Shown: positions 17,195-26,300 of the stretch, in pieces
Layout: each line of letters begins with the position of its first letter
Numbering within the stretch: the first letter of the stretch is position 1
Origin: Deltaproteobacteria bacterium
GTDB lineage: Bacteria > Desulfobacterota > Syntrophobacteria > Syntrophobacterales > Syntrophobacteraceae
NCBI GenBank assembly: GCA_021777755.1
Contig: JAJYDE010000025.1
Coordinates: forward strand, 1 to 39,951
Direction: 5' to 3'
DNA: 39,951 bases
The notes under the pieces: model-generated
What the model was told of the DNA's origin: nothing
The model's database searches: none
What the model saw: only the letters and a program-made list of their open reading frames with translations
Made by a program: the position numbers and the translations under genes

Positions 17195-18484
17195 ATGCCC
17201 GTTTATCCTCAGGTATTGTTCAAGAACAGGAAGCCCGACCGGGTCGCGACCCTCGACGAGTACCGCGAAAGCGGAGGGTATGAAGCGGTCGAAAAGTTTA
17301 TCGGAGGCGGGATTGCCCACAAGGAGGTCATCAGGCTGGTGGGCGAATCGGGCCTTTTGGGCCGGGGGGGCGCGGGTTTTCCGACCGGGATGAAATGGGC
17401 CGCGGTGCCCGATTCCAGCCCTTTCCCGCGCTATCTGGTGGCGAATTGCGACGAAATGGAGCCGGGGACTTTCAAGGACCGTGTGCTGCTCCACGTTGAC
17501 CCGCATTGCGTGATCGAAGGCATGATCCTGGCCGGCTATTCCTTTTCGGCCTCGAAGGCCTTCTTTTTTGTGCGCCCCTCCTATGAAAGCGGCGCCCTCA
17601 TTTTGGAGCGTGAACTCGAAAATGCCCGCCGGGCCGGTTTTCTTGGAAACCGAATTCTTGGAACCGATTTTTGCTTCGATATCGTCGTTCATCGAAGCGG
17701 GGGCAGGTACATTTGCGGAGAGGCCTCCGCTCTTTTAAACGCTATAATGGGCAAAAGACCCAATCCGGTAAAGCCGCCGCCGTACCCCACCGAAAAGGGC
17801 CTGTGGGAAAAGCCGACCGTTGTAAATAACGTCGAAACGCTGGCAAATATCCCCCATATTCTGCGAAACGGGCCCCAATGGTTCAAGACCTTGAGCGCCA
17901 CCCCGCACGGGACGGGCACCAAGATTTACGGCATTAGCGGCAAAGTGAGTCGGCCGGGGGCGGTCGAACTGCCAATCGGAACGAGGCTCAGCGAGATCAT
18001 CGAGCAACACTGCGGTGGCATGGCGCCCGGTTCGAAATTCAAGGCATGTCTTCCGGGGGGTGCCTCGACCAGGTTTTTGACCGGTGAGCATTACGATATC
18101 CCGATGGATTTCGAGGATCTGAAAAAAATCGGCAATCGCCTCGGGACTGCGGCTATCATGGTTTTCGATCAAAATACCTGCCTTGTCGGGGCTACCTTGA
18201 ACCTTTTGGAGTTTTTCGCCAGGGAGTCCTGCGGCTGGTGCACGCCCTGCCGGGAGGGACTTCCCTACATGCGGGAGTTGCTGCGCAGAATCGAAAACGG
18301 GGAAGGTAAGGAAGAGTACATCCCCAACCTGAGGCTGCTCTGTAAAGAGGTCTGGAATTCCTACTGCGCGCTTGCCCCGGGGGCGGCCGAGCCCGTTGTG
18401 AGCCTGCTTGATTTTTTCGAAGACGAAGTCCGACAACATATTAGCGAAAAGGGATGTCCTTTCCATGCCAAGGCTGATCATTGA
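17195..18484 (+). CDS. nuoF: NADH dehydrogenase subunit NuoF (NADH/FMN, [4Fe-4S])
   Basis: A 429-residue flavoprotein that oxidises NADH. The nucleotide-binding segment GRGGAGFPTGMKW and the FMN region (CDEMEPGTFKDR, GRYICGEASALL) are present. The N3 [4Fe-4S] cluster has SCGWCTPC plus a later Cys in NSYCAL. There is no extra N-terminal thioredoxin domain and no C-terminal ferredoxin extension, so it is a plain NuoF rather than an HndC/HydB-type subunit. It overlaps nuoG by 20 bases. Confidence 0.96.
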   Translation: MPVYPQVLFKNRKPDRVATLDEYRESGGYEAVEKFIGGGIAHKEVIRLVGESGLLGRGGAGFPTGMKWAAVPDSSPFPRYLVANCDEMEPGTFKDRVLLHVDPHCVIEGMILAGYSFSASKAFFFVRPSYESGALILERELENARRAGFLGNRILGTDFCFDIVVHRSGGRYICGEASALLNAIMGKRPNPVKPPPYPTEKGLWEKPTVVNNVETLANIPHILRNGPQWFKTLSATPHGTGTKIYGISGKVSRPGAVELPIGTRLSEIIEQHCGGMAPGSKFKACLPGGASTRFLTGEHYDIPMDFEDLKKIGNRLGTAAIMVFDQNTCLVGATLNLLEFFARESCGWCTPCREGLPYMRELLRRIENGEGKEEYIPNLRLLCKEVWNSYCALAPGAAEPVVSLLDFFEDEVRQHISEKGCPFHAKADH

Positions 18485-20930
18485 CGAACGCGAAATTGAG
18501 GTTCCCGAGGGGACCAAAGTAATCGATGCGGCGGAAAGGCTTGGCATCGTCATCCCGCGCTTTTGCTACCACGAGGCGTTGGGGTCGGTCGGCGCCTGCC
18601 GGATGTGCGCGGTGAAGTTCGTGCAGGGACCGTTCAAGGGCGTTCAGATGAGCTGCATGGTCGATGCCCGCGACGGGATGGTGGTTTCCACTACCGATGA
18701 GGAAGTCGTAGGGTTTCGAAAAAGAGTCATCGAACTGCTGATGAAAAATCATCCCCTGGATTGTCCGGTATGCGACGAGGGCGGGCAGTGCCTGCTGCAG
18801 GACGAAACGGTGTCGGGCGGCCATGGCCTGCGCCGATTTCCCGGTCCCAAGCGGACCTATCGCGACCAGTACCTGGGGCCCTACATAAAGCATGAGATGA
18901 ATCGCTGTATCCACTGTTACAGGTGTTCGCGGTTCTACCAGGAGTTTTGCGGCTATTACGACCTCGGCCCCATGCAGATAGGCGACCGGCTCTATTTCGG
19001 AAGATTTTCGGACGGCGCCCTGGAAAGCCCTTTTTCCGGCAATCTGGTCGATATTTGCCCGACGGGGGTCTACACGGACAAGACCGCCCGGTTCAAGCTG
19101 AGAAGATGGGATTTGCAAAGGGCCCCTTCACTTTGCAACCTCTGTTCGCTTGGCTGCAATACGGTGGCGAACGGGCATTACCGCGGGGTTATGCGGATCG
19201 AGGCCCGTTTTAGTAGCGAGGTCAACGGTTATTTCCTCTGCGATGCCGGAAGATTTGGATTTTCCTATGCGAACGGCGCTGAAGGCGCACGGGCGCGTCC
19301 ACTTTCGCCCGCGATCGCAGGCGCCCCCGCTTCGGCCTCGGCCGCCCTTGACCGGGCGAGGGAAGCCCTGAACGATATTGCCGCGAAATTCGGCCCCGGG
19401 GCGATTGCCGTGGCCGGTTCCGGGCGAAACAGCCTTGAGACGCAGTCCATGCTCGACCTTGTGTGTAAAAAGCGCGGTTGGTCGGGGCCGGTCCTTTTCC
19501 CCACCCCTTCGGTTCGCCGCAAGACCCTTGAGGCCGTCAAAGGGTTGGACTCGCGGATCGCCGTCTCGATGGGCGATATCGAAAAATCTGATTTCGTTAT
19601 TATCGCCGGGGCCGATCCTTTGAACGAAGCGCCGATGAGCGCCCTTGCGCTAAGGCAGGCGGCAAGAAACGGCGCCCCCGTGGTCACTATCGATTCGCGC
19701 CCTGTGGCCTTGCCCTGCGGCTTCGACCATTTCCCGGCCGCTCCTCGGGATATCGAGCGTTATCTGGCCGCGCTCGTCGTGAAGGCTGTTGAAAGTGAGG
19801 CCGCGGGATTCGGAAAGGACGCCGAAGCGTTTTACCGACATCTAAAAGAGGTCCATGAAAATTTCGAGCCGCCGCTAGGACTCGCCCGGCTTTGCGAACT
19901 TCTGCGCGAAAGCAAAAGACCGGTCATTCTCTGCGGAACCGATGCGATCCCGGAATCCACTCCCGCATTCGTCTCAGGTTGCGCACGCCTGCTTGGGCTT
20001 GCCGGAAAAAAGGCCGGTCTTTTTTACCTTTTGCCGGGAGCTGGTTCTTTCGGCGCCGCGCAACTTTGCGGAACCGAAGACAAAACTTTTTTCGAAATCC
20101 TCGAAGATATCGAACAGGGCCTTGTGCGCGCCCTGGTAGTTGCGGAGTGCGACCCTTTCCATGACTACCCCGACCGCGCAAGGCTTGAGAGCGCCCTCTC
20201 CAAGCTGGAGCTTCTTGTTGCCATCGATTATTTTGATTCCCAGGCCGTGGGGTGTGCATCCATTTTTTATCCGGCCTCCACTATTTTTGAAACCCGCTCT
20301 ACCTATATTAACCAGGAGGGGCGGGTGCAAGTCGCGGAGCGGGTGCACTGCGGTGGCGCGCCGATCCGGGGAGGAAACCACCCTCCGCGTATTTACTCCG
20401 GCCTTGTTCCGGGAGGCGACCACCTGCCGGCCTGGAAGGCGCTCGGGCAAATCGCCGGCTTGATCGGTGCCGATGAAGCCTCTGCCCAAACCTTTCTTCC
20501 CCCGGCGCTTTGTCCCGGAGAGGGGAAAAGAGTGCCCATGGCAAAGGCCGGTTTTCCCGAAACACCGGGCTTTGCTGGAGGCAGTGACGGGAAGGCCGCC
20601 CTAAACGGTGATCTTTTCGATCTTTTGACGGTCGAGTGGATGTTTGGGACCAGTGAATTTTCGGTTTGGTCCGATTCGCTCGATGCCGCGGTTTCCCCCC
20701 CGCTCATGTCGATAAATAGTAAGGACGCCGCTCGCATCGGTCTTTGCGACGGCGACAGGGTATCGGTTGAACTGGAGGCGGGGGCCTTCGAAATCGCGGT
20801 GTCGGTCTCGGATAAAACGGCCGAGGGGGTTTTGGTCGTTCCTCGCCACAAGGAGCTGGAATGGAGAAAGATGAAAGATTTCTCCGTTTCGGTTGCCGCC
20901 GATAAAGTCCGCAAAATTGGCGCAAAATAA
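18465..20930 (+). CDS. nuoG: NADH dehydrogenase subunit NuoG (iron-sulfur, molybdopterin-fold)
   Basis: An 821-residue protein. The N-terminal [2Fe-2S] ferredoxin has CYHEALGSVGACRMC and a fourth Cys in SCMVD. The His-ligated N5 cluster has HPLDCPVCDEGGQC, N4 has CIHCYRC and CPTG, and an N7-type cluster CNLCSLGC with CDAGRF is retained, as in E. coli. About 290-700 is the molybdopterin-oxidoreductase fold and about 740-815 the dinucleotide-binding-like barrel, both catalytically silent in NuoG. ATG 18465 lies inside nuoF; an in-frame 18408 start would add 19 residues. No nuoH-N or hydrogenase gene follows, so its electron acceptor is unclear. Confidence 0.94.
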   Translation: MPRLIIDEREIEVPEGTKVIDAAERLGIVIPRFCYHEALGSVGACRMCAVKFVQGPFKGVQMSCMVDARDGMVVSTTDEEVVGFRKRVIELLMKNHPLDCPVCDEGGQCLLQDETVSGGHGLRRFPGPKRTYRDQYLGPYIKHEMNRCIHCYRCSRFYQEFCGYYDLGPMQIGDRLYFGRFSDGALESPFSGNLVDICPTGVYTDKTARFKLRRWDLQRAPSLCNLCSLGCNTVANGHYRGVMRIEARFSSEVNGYFLCDAGRFGFSYANGAEGARARPLSPAIAGAPASASAALDRAREALNDIAAKFGPGAIAVAGSGRNSLETQSMLDLVCKKRGWSGPVLFPTPSVRRKTLEAVKGLDSRIAVSMGDIEKSDFVIIAGADPLNEAPMSALALRQAARNGAPVVTIDSRPVALPCGFDHFPAAPRDIERYLAALVVKAVESEAAGFGKDAEAFYRHLKEVHENFEPPLGLARLCELLRESKRPVILCGTDAIPESTPAFVSGCARLLGLAGKKAGLFYLLPGAGSFGAAQLCGTEDKTFFEILEDIEQGLVRALVVAECDPFHDYPDRARLESALSKLELLVAIDYFDSQAVGCASIFYPASTIFETRSTYINQEGRVQVAERVHCGGAPIRGGNHPPRIYSGLVPGGDHLPAWKALGQIAGLIGADEASAQTFLPPALCPGEGKRVPMAKAGFPETPGFAGGSDGKAALNGDLFDLLTVEWMFGTSEFSVWSDSLDAAVSPPLMSINSKDAARIGLCDGDRVSVELEAGAFEIAVSVSDKTAEGVLVVPRHKELEWRKMKDFSVSVAADKVRKIGAK

Positions 20931-21004
20931 CCGGGGAATTAAAATTCCGCGCTTTAGGTCTTGGTTGCCCCTTTGTTTTACGGGGAGTTGGAGGAATAGT
21001 TTTC

Positions 21005-21703
21005 ATGGCCATTATCACCATTTCCAGGGGTTCTTACAGCAAGGGAAAAGAGGTGGCCGCGCTGGTTGCCGAGGAGTTGGGCTACCGGTGTATTGCCCGT
21101 GAGGTGGTTCTGGATGCCTCGAAGGAATTCAATATCCCGGAGATCAAACTGGTGCGGGCGATCCATGACGCCCCTTCCATCCTCGAAAGGCTTACGGGGG
21201 GCAAGGAAAAATATGTGGCCTATATTCGCTCGGCCCTGCTGAAACAATTGAAGGCGGACAATGTGGTCTATCACGGTTTGGCTGGCCATTTCTTTCTGGG
21301 CGGCGTAAAGCACGCTCTGAAGGTCAGAATCATTGCCGATATGGAGGACCGGGTAAGAACGGAGATGCGGCGCGAGAGGGTGTCGCGCGAGGAAGCTTTG
21401 CGCGTTTTGACAAGTGATGATGAAGAACGCAGAAAATGGAGCCGAAGCCTTTACGGAATCGATACGGCCGATCCCTGTCTCTACGACCTTATTATCCACA
21501 TTCGGGATATCACGGTTGATAACGCGGTCTTCCTGATCGCCCGGGTTGCCCGGATGAAAAGGTTCGAGACCACGCCGGAGTCGCAGAAAATGATGGAGGA
21601 GCTTTCCCTTCAGGCAGATATCGGAGCCGCGTTCCCTGGAACTCCCGATGCCGGCCCCGGGGTGGAGGTTGCACGCTCCTGCTCGGGGGCCAGGATTCGT
21701 TGA
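21005..21703 (+). CDS. Cytidylate-kinase-like family protein (copy 1)
   Basis: A 232-residue P-loop-type protein of the cytidylate kinase-like family (PF13189 type). It starts MAIITISRGSYSKGKEVA, equivalent to the ISRxxGSGGxxIA nucleotide loop, followed by YRCIAREVV and VVYHGLAGHF. The lid-like region has MEDRVRTEM and RRKWSRSLYG. It is closely similar to the next gene through about residue 190, so the two arose by tandem duplication; the C-terminus diverges. GGAGG precedes it. It lies 74 bases after nuoG and may share that transcript. The substrate is unknown; a true CMP kinase role is not implied. Confidence 0.85.
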   Translation: MAIITISRGSYSKGKEVAALVAEELGYRCIAREVVLDASKEFNIPEIKLVRAIHDAPSILERLTGGKEKYVAYIRSALLKQLKADNVVYHGLAGHFFLGGVKHALKVRIIADMEDRVRTEMRRERVSREEALRVLTSDDEERRKWSRSLYGIDTADPCLYDLIIHIRDITVDNAVFLIARVARMKRFETTPESQKMMEELSLQADIGAAFPGTPDAGPGVEVARSCSGARIR

Positions 21704-21731
21704 TCGAGGTGCAAAAACCGAGGAGGCCGAA

Positions 21732-22559
21732 ATGGCCATTATAACAATATCGAGAGGCTCCTACAGCAAGGGCAGGGATGTTGCCCTGAAGGTGGCCGAG
21801 ATTTTGGGATATCGCTGTATTGCCCGCGAGGTCGTCCTGGATGCCTGCAGGGAGTTCAACATCCCTGAAATCCAGCTCCGCCGCGCGATTCACGATGCTC
21901 CTTCCATTCTTGAAAGATTTACCCACGGCAGGGAAAAATACATAGCCTATTTCAAGGCGGTCTTCTTAAACCACTTGCTCATGGACAACGTCGTCTACCA
22001 TGGCCTGGCGGGACACTTTTTCGTCGAGCCCGCCGTGCGTGTTCTAAAGGTCAGGATTATGTCTGACATGGAGGATCGTGTCCGATGCGAGATGGAGAGG
22101 GAGGCGGTGTCGCGGGAGGAAGCCCTGCGTGTCCTGACCGACGATGACGCCGAGCGGCGAAAATGGAGCCTCGGTCTCTACGGAATCGACACCGCCGACC
22201 CCGGTCTTTACGATCTGGTCATCCATATCAAAAACGGGACCACGGTGGAGGATGCCGCGAGCATGATATGCGAAGCCGCCTCCTTCCCTGTGTTTAAAAG
22301 AGATGCGAGGGCGCAAAAGGCCATGGAGGCCATGGCGTTCAGGGCCAGGGTGAAGGCCGAGCTCGTTGGCGTGGAGCCCGATTTGGAGGTGAGCGGCAGT
22401 AACGGATTTGTGCGTCTGAACGTCAAGGTCGCCCTGGAAGAGGAAGAGGATATAGTCGCGGAGCTTCGCCGGATAGCTGAATCCATCCCCGGGGCAAGCC
22501 GGATCGATATAAAGGTGACCCGCAGGGTCAAATGGAGCGACGGAAGGCTTTTCCCTTGA
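21732..22559 (+). CDS. Cytidylate-kinase-like protein with extra C-terminal domain (copy 2)
   Basis: A 275-residue paralogue of the preceding protein (MAIITISRGSYSKGRDVA, YRCIAREVVLDAC, VVYHGLAGHFF). A perfect AGGAGG (21721-21726) 5 bases before ATG 21732 fixes the start, so the longer in-frame reading from 21648 is rejected. It adds about 75 residues with a BON/ACT-like alternation (VSGSNGFVRLNVKV, then IPGASRIDIKV) that copy 1 lacks. The extra domain may bind a ligand or partner. The pair is 28 bases apart, consistent with co-transcription and possibly a heteromer. Confidence 0.84.
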   Translation: MAIITISRGSYSKGRDVALKVAEILGYRCIAREVVLDACREFNIPEIQLRRAIHDAPSILERFTHGREKYIAYFKAVFLNHLLMDNVVYHGLAGHFFVEPAVRVLKVRIMSDMEDRVRCEMEREAVSREEALRVLTDDDAERRKWSLGLYGIDTADPGLYDLVIHIKNGTTVEDAASMICEAASFPVFKRDARAQKAMEAMAFRARVKAELVGVEPDLEVSGSNGFVRLNVKVALEEEEDIVAELRRIAESIPGASRIDIKVTRRVKWSDGRLFP

Positions 22560-22608
22560 GGGAAGGCGCGGGCACTATTCCGACCGCAAACAACTCTATC
22601 GGTAAGCC

Positions 22609-22649
22609 CGCCCTTATATTCTTTGCCTGAAGGGCGAATCCTATTTTTT
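22609..22649 (+). terminator. Possible terminator after the cytidylate-kinase-like pair
   Basis: CGCCCTT (22609-22615) pairs with AAGGGCG (22630-22636) across a 14-base loop, followed 7 bases later by a run of six T. The delayed T-run weakens the call. Confidence 0.35.
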
Positions 22650-22735
22650 CATTCCCATTGACTGGAATCGGTCCAGGGGTGCGAGAACTCCTTCATGGCG
22701 CCAATCGGCATCCCGCTCAACCTGTCGTATAATTC
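22649..22735 (-). pseudogene. Short remnant of a histidine kinase gene
   Basis: The minus-strand frame reads RLSGMPIGAMKEFSHPWTDS and matches the intact kinase at 23366-26671 (RISGIVGAMKEFSHPGTDS). At DNA level 22663-22715 is nearly identical to 23855-23905, with a few substitutions and one 3-base insertion. Nothing else of a kinase is left, so it is a relic of a duplicated or lost paralogue. It lies directly upstream of an AT-rich gene. Confidence 0.65.
22705..22733 (+). promoter_or_regulatory. Possible promoter for the AT-rich membrane-protein gene
   Basis: A perfect TATAAT (22728-22733) lies 17 bases after a partial -35 TCGGCA (22705-22710). The start would be about 35 bases before ATG 22775. 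It lies inside the kinase remnant. Confidence 0.45.
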
Positions 22736-22774
22736 GACCATACTGCTGATGTTGCCACTGGAAAGGAATAAGGA

Positions 22775-23251
22775 ATGAACGCTCCATTCCCGCCTCGAAA
22801 TATGGACAAGATTTTAGAACCTAAAATCAAGAAAAGTGGTGCATGGCAAAGAAAGCCTGATTCTGAAATTGAAATAATCAAGGTGAAATTACGCAGGTCA
22901 TCATTTGTTAATCCAATAATGCCATTATCAACATTCATTATTTTACTTGGTGTGTTGTTTGCTGTTACATCAAAAAGCCGAACGTTTCCACAAGCGCATT
23001 TAATGCCATATAGATCACCTATTTGTATATCAATTGCAATATTCGTTAGTGTGGTAACATATGTATATCAAATATTTAAAGGGAGAGCCCTGGCTTCTAG
23101 CCCGTCATTTAAGGTATGTAATAAATGTTTCGAGGAAGATCGTATCGGGTTAAAGATGTGCCCTTGTGGTGGCACCCTTGAGCCTCCAGAGTTCTATTCG
23201 TTTATCGAAAATCGCGAATTGAATTCCAATAAAGCGCCAGCGGGAATATAG
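22775..23251 (+). CDS. Hypothetical membrane protein with C-terminal zinc-ribbon-like motif
   Basis: A 158-residue protein of unrecognised family. ATAAGGA lies directly before ATG 22775 and AAGGA just upstream. Two hydrophobic segments (about 46-66 and 83-101) are followed by a cytosolic tail with CNKC and CPC (about 118-134), a possible four-Cys metal site. Base composition is clearly more AT-rich than its neighbours and rare codons such as ATA are common, which suggests recent transfer. It is flanked by a kinase remnant and convergent with the intact kinase gene. Confidence 0.6.
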   Translation: MNAPFPPRNMDKILEPKIKKSGAWQRKPDSEIEIIKVKLRRSSFVNPIMPLSTFIILLGVLFAVTSKSRTFPQAHLMPYRSPICISIAIFVSVVTYVYQIFKGRALASSPSFKVCNKCFEEDRIGLKMCPCGGTLEPPEFYSFIENRELNSNKAPAGI

Positions 23252-23288
23252 CTCCTGTCACGGTTGAACACGAAATTCCGGCAGGAGC
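23251..23288. terminator. Hairpin between convergent genes
   Basis: GCTCCTG (23251-23257) pairs with CAGGAGC (23282-23288), with a short inner CGG/CCG extension. It could terminate from either side, but no strong T-run follows. Confidence 0.35.
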
Positions 23289-23365
23289 CGAGTCCCTTTC
23301 GTTTTCCCTTTTGCATCGTTGCGATAAGCGGAAGGAATGCCCAACCGGGTTTCATCCTTTTACTC

Positions 23366-26300
23366 CTATTTATCCCCCGGGCTGTCAAGCGGCAGTCGGA
23401 CGACAAAAACCGCGCCTCTGCCGACCTCGGAATCAACAGTGATGGTCCCGCCGTGTTTATCCACGACAACCGAGTGCGATATGGCCAAGCCCTGGCCCGT
23501 ACCCTTTCCAACATCCTTGGTGGTAAAGAACGGATCGAAAATTCTCGACCTTATATTTTCCGGGATTCCGCACCCGGTATCGGTGATGCTTATCCGGGCA
23601 TATTGATCCAGGGTGCGGGTGGTGATGGTGATGGTCCCCTTGTGTTGGGCCCCGTTTCCCTTCGCCGCTTCGGCTATTGCCTGGCTGGCGTTCATTATCA
23701 GGTTGAGGAAAACCTGGTTGATTTCTCCGGGCAGGCAGGGGACCGGCGGTAGTGCTGGGTCAAGGTCTGTGACCATCTCGGCGACATATTTCCACTCATT
23801 TCTGGATACCGTGATCGTGCTCTGGAGCGCCCTGTTGAGGTCTACACAAACCTTGGAATCGGTCCCGGGGTGGGAGAACTCCTTCATGGCACCAACGATC
23901 CCGCTTATGCGCTGGAGCCCGTCCAGCGACTGCGCGAAAGCTTTGGGGATCTCTTCCCTCAAGTATTGCGAATCGATTTCGGTGCAGACCTCTTCGATCT
24001 TACCCGCCAGCTCTTCCACCTGCTTGCGCTCCTTCAACCTCCCGAGCAGTTGGTCCTGAAGGGCGAAAACACGCTCCATATCGGCGCATGCATCCCTCAA
24101 AAACCTGGTGTTATCCCCCACAAACTGGGCCGGGGTATTGATTTCGTGGGCAATTCCAGCGGCAAGCTGGCCAATGGATTCGAGCTTTTGCGCCTGGGCA
24201 AGTTGGCTCTCCAGGATTTTTTGCTCAGTCAGGTCATGAATTATGGAAAAATTCACTGTGCGGCCTTCCACAGTTATCGAAGAGGAGTGCACTTCGACGG
24301 TGCGGATTTGGCCATCTCTTAAACGGTGAGGAAAAACGAAACGGGTTTGCTCTCCCGTCTCGATGCCACGGCTTACGGCGGCAGCTTGCTCGGCGGACAA
24401 TTGATTCAGTTCGGTTATTTTCATTGCCCTCAATTCTTCTCGGGCATATCCGTAAAATTCCGCCGCCGCGGGGTTTGCATCTCGTATTTCGAAAGACTTC
24501 GGGTCAACGAGTAACATGATCGCGCGATGATGTTCGAAAAGTGAGCGAAAACGCTGTTCGCTCTCGCGAAGAGACCTCTCGGCCTTCGTCCTCTCGTCGA
24601 TTTCGGTCTTAAGTTGCAGATTGCTTGCGACAAGCTCCGAGGTTCGCTCCTCCACGCGAGCTTCGAGTTTGGAGAAATGGTCCGAGAGCAGGGTCTGGCG
24701 CTCCTTGTAGTAGTCGATCTTCCTTCGCAGTTCGGTGGGGCCGAGTTGGAGGTCTTGAAGTATCCGGGTGTAGAGGCCCGTCAGTTCGGCTTCTTCCCGC
24801 ATGTCTAATACAACTCCCTGGCGCAGCGCCCTGTGGGCGGAGGAAGCGCCTATGGAGCCGGCCAGGCGGGCTTCGATTTCTTTTAGAAATTCCATCAGTT
24901 CCGCCATGGAAACCAAGGTTTTTGCCCTTATGCCGGTGGCCTCAAGGCATTGATCGATTGCGGCGCCTGCCTCAGAGTCGGACAGATACTGAACAAGCAC
25001 CTGCTCGACCTGCTTTCTCCTGGCGCCAAGGTCGATATGGGCTTCTCCGTACGTTGAAAGTGGAGTGTGGGAGCTAACGGACATGTCTTCCATGAATTCC
25101 TTCGCCATCCCCTGCTCCTCTTCGCTTGCGGCAAAATAGAGCGAGCCCGCCATATACAGGCCGACGTTGAAAACCATGGACCAGAAGACTCCGTGGTTGA
25201 GGGGCGTCATGCCCGAAATTCCGAAGAGTCTCTCGGGTCTGAGAAATCCGATGCCCAGGGGGCCGTTTCTGAGCAAAGCCTCGGAGAGCCACCCGCTCTT
25301 GACAAATGTTGGAACGAGCAGGGTATAGCTCCAGACGGCAAAGCCGGCGCTCATCCCCAGGATGGCGCCCTGCTTGTTTCCCCGGGGCCAAAAAATCCCC
25401 CCCACAATGGCGGGGGCGAACTGGAACACGGCTGCGAACGCCAGTATCCCCATGTTGACAAGCATATATGATTCGCCAACGCAGCTCTCGAACCAGTGGC
25501 CCAACATGATGATGGCCGCAATGGCGGCCCAGCGGCACTTCAACAGATGTTTTCGCAGAAACCTCAGCTTCCTTGTACGTTCCAAAACGGGCAACAGAAG
25601 GTGGTTGGTCACCATAGTCGCCAGAGTCATGGAACTTACGATTATCATGCCGGTTGCGGCGGAAAATCCGCCTATGAAGGCCGCCATGGCCAGCCATGGG
25701 CCCCCGTAATGAAGCGGAAGACTCAGGACGAAAAAATCCGCCTTCATCCCGGTACCGCCTTTGAGAAGTCCGCCCATGGCGATGGGCATGACAAAGAGGT
25801 TTATGAGAAGCAGGTAGAGCGGAAACATCCACATTGCTTTGAGGATGTGTCTTTCATCGGAGTTTTCAACCACTGCGATGTGAAATTGCCTGGGAAGAAA
25901 CAAAACGCCGAACATACTGAGCGCCAGGTAGGTTGGCCACTCCGGATTGGACAGCGATTTGCCGATCTCAAGGCCCCGGAACGCCACCGTTTGGGAAAAG
26001 CGCTGGAAAATGTCGCCGAAACCGTTAAAGAGAACGAAGGTGACAAAAAGCCCGACGGCCAGAAAGATCGCGAGCTTTATGACGCACTCGACGGAAAGCG
26101 CCACCACCATGCCCTCGTGACGTTCGGAGGCGTCCAGCCGCCTTGCGCCGAAGATGATTGCGAACAGGCTCATGAGCACCACAACCAGGAGCCCCATGTA
26201 TTCCTTGAGCCAGAACTTTTCGCTTTTGGCCGTAATAAGGAAGAAAGTTGATGTAACGGCTTTCAATTGCAGGGCTATGTAAGGTGTGATCCCGATCAGC

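Noticed and set aside
16700-20930. The NuoEFG-like genes as part of an electron-bifurcating hydrogenase
   Set aside because: The third protein has NuoG's N7-type cluster and molybdopterin-fold domain but no H-cluster motifs, and no hydrogenase gene is adjacent.
23190-23352. Minus-strand 53-codon frame just after the symporter-kinase stop
   Set aside because: AGG touches the ATG, it overlaps the end of the AT-rich gene on the other strand, and the translation shows no domain or signal.
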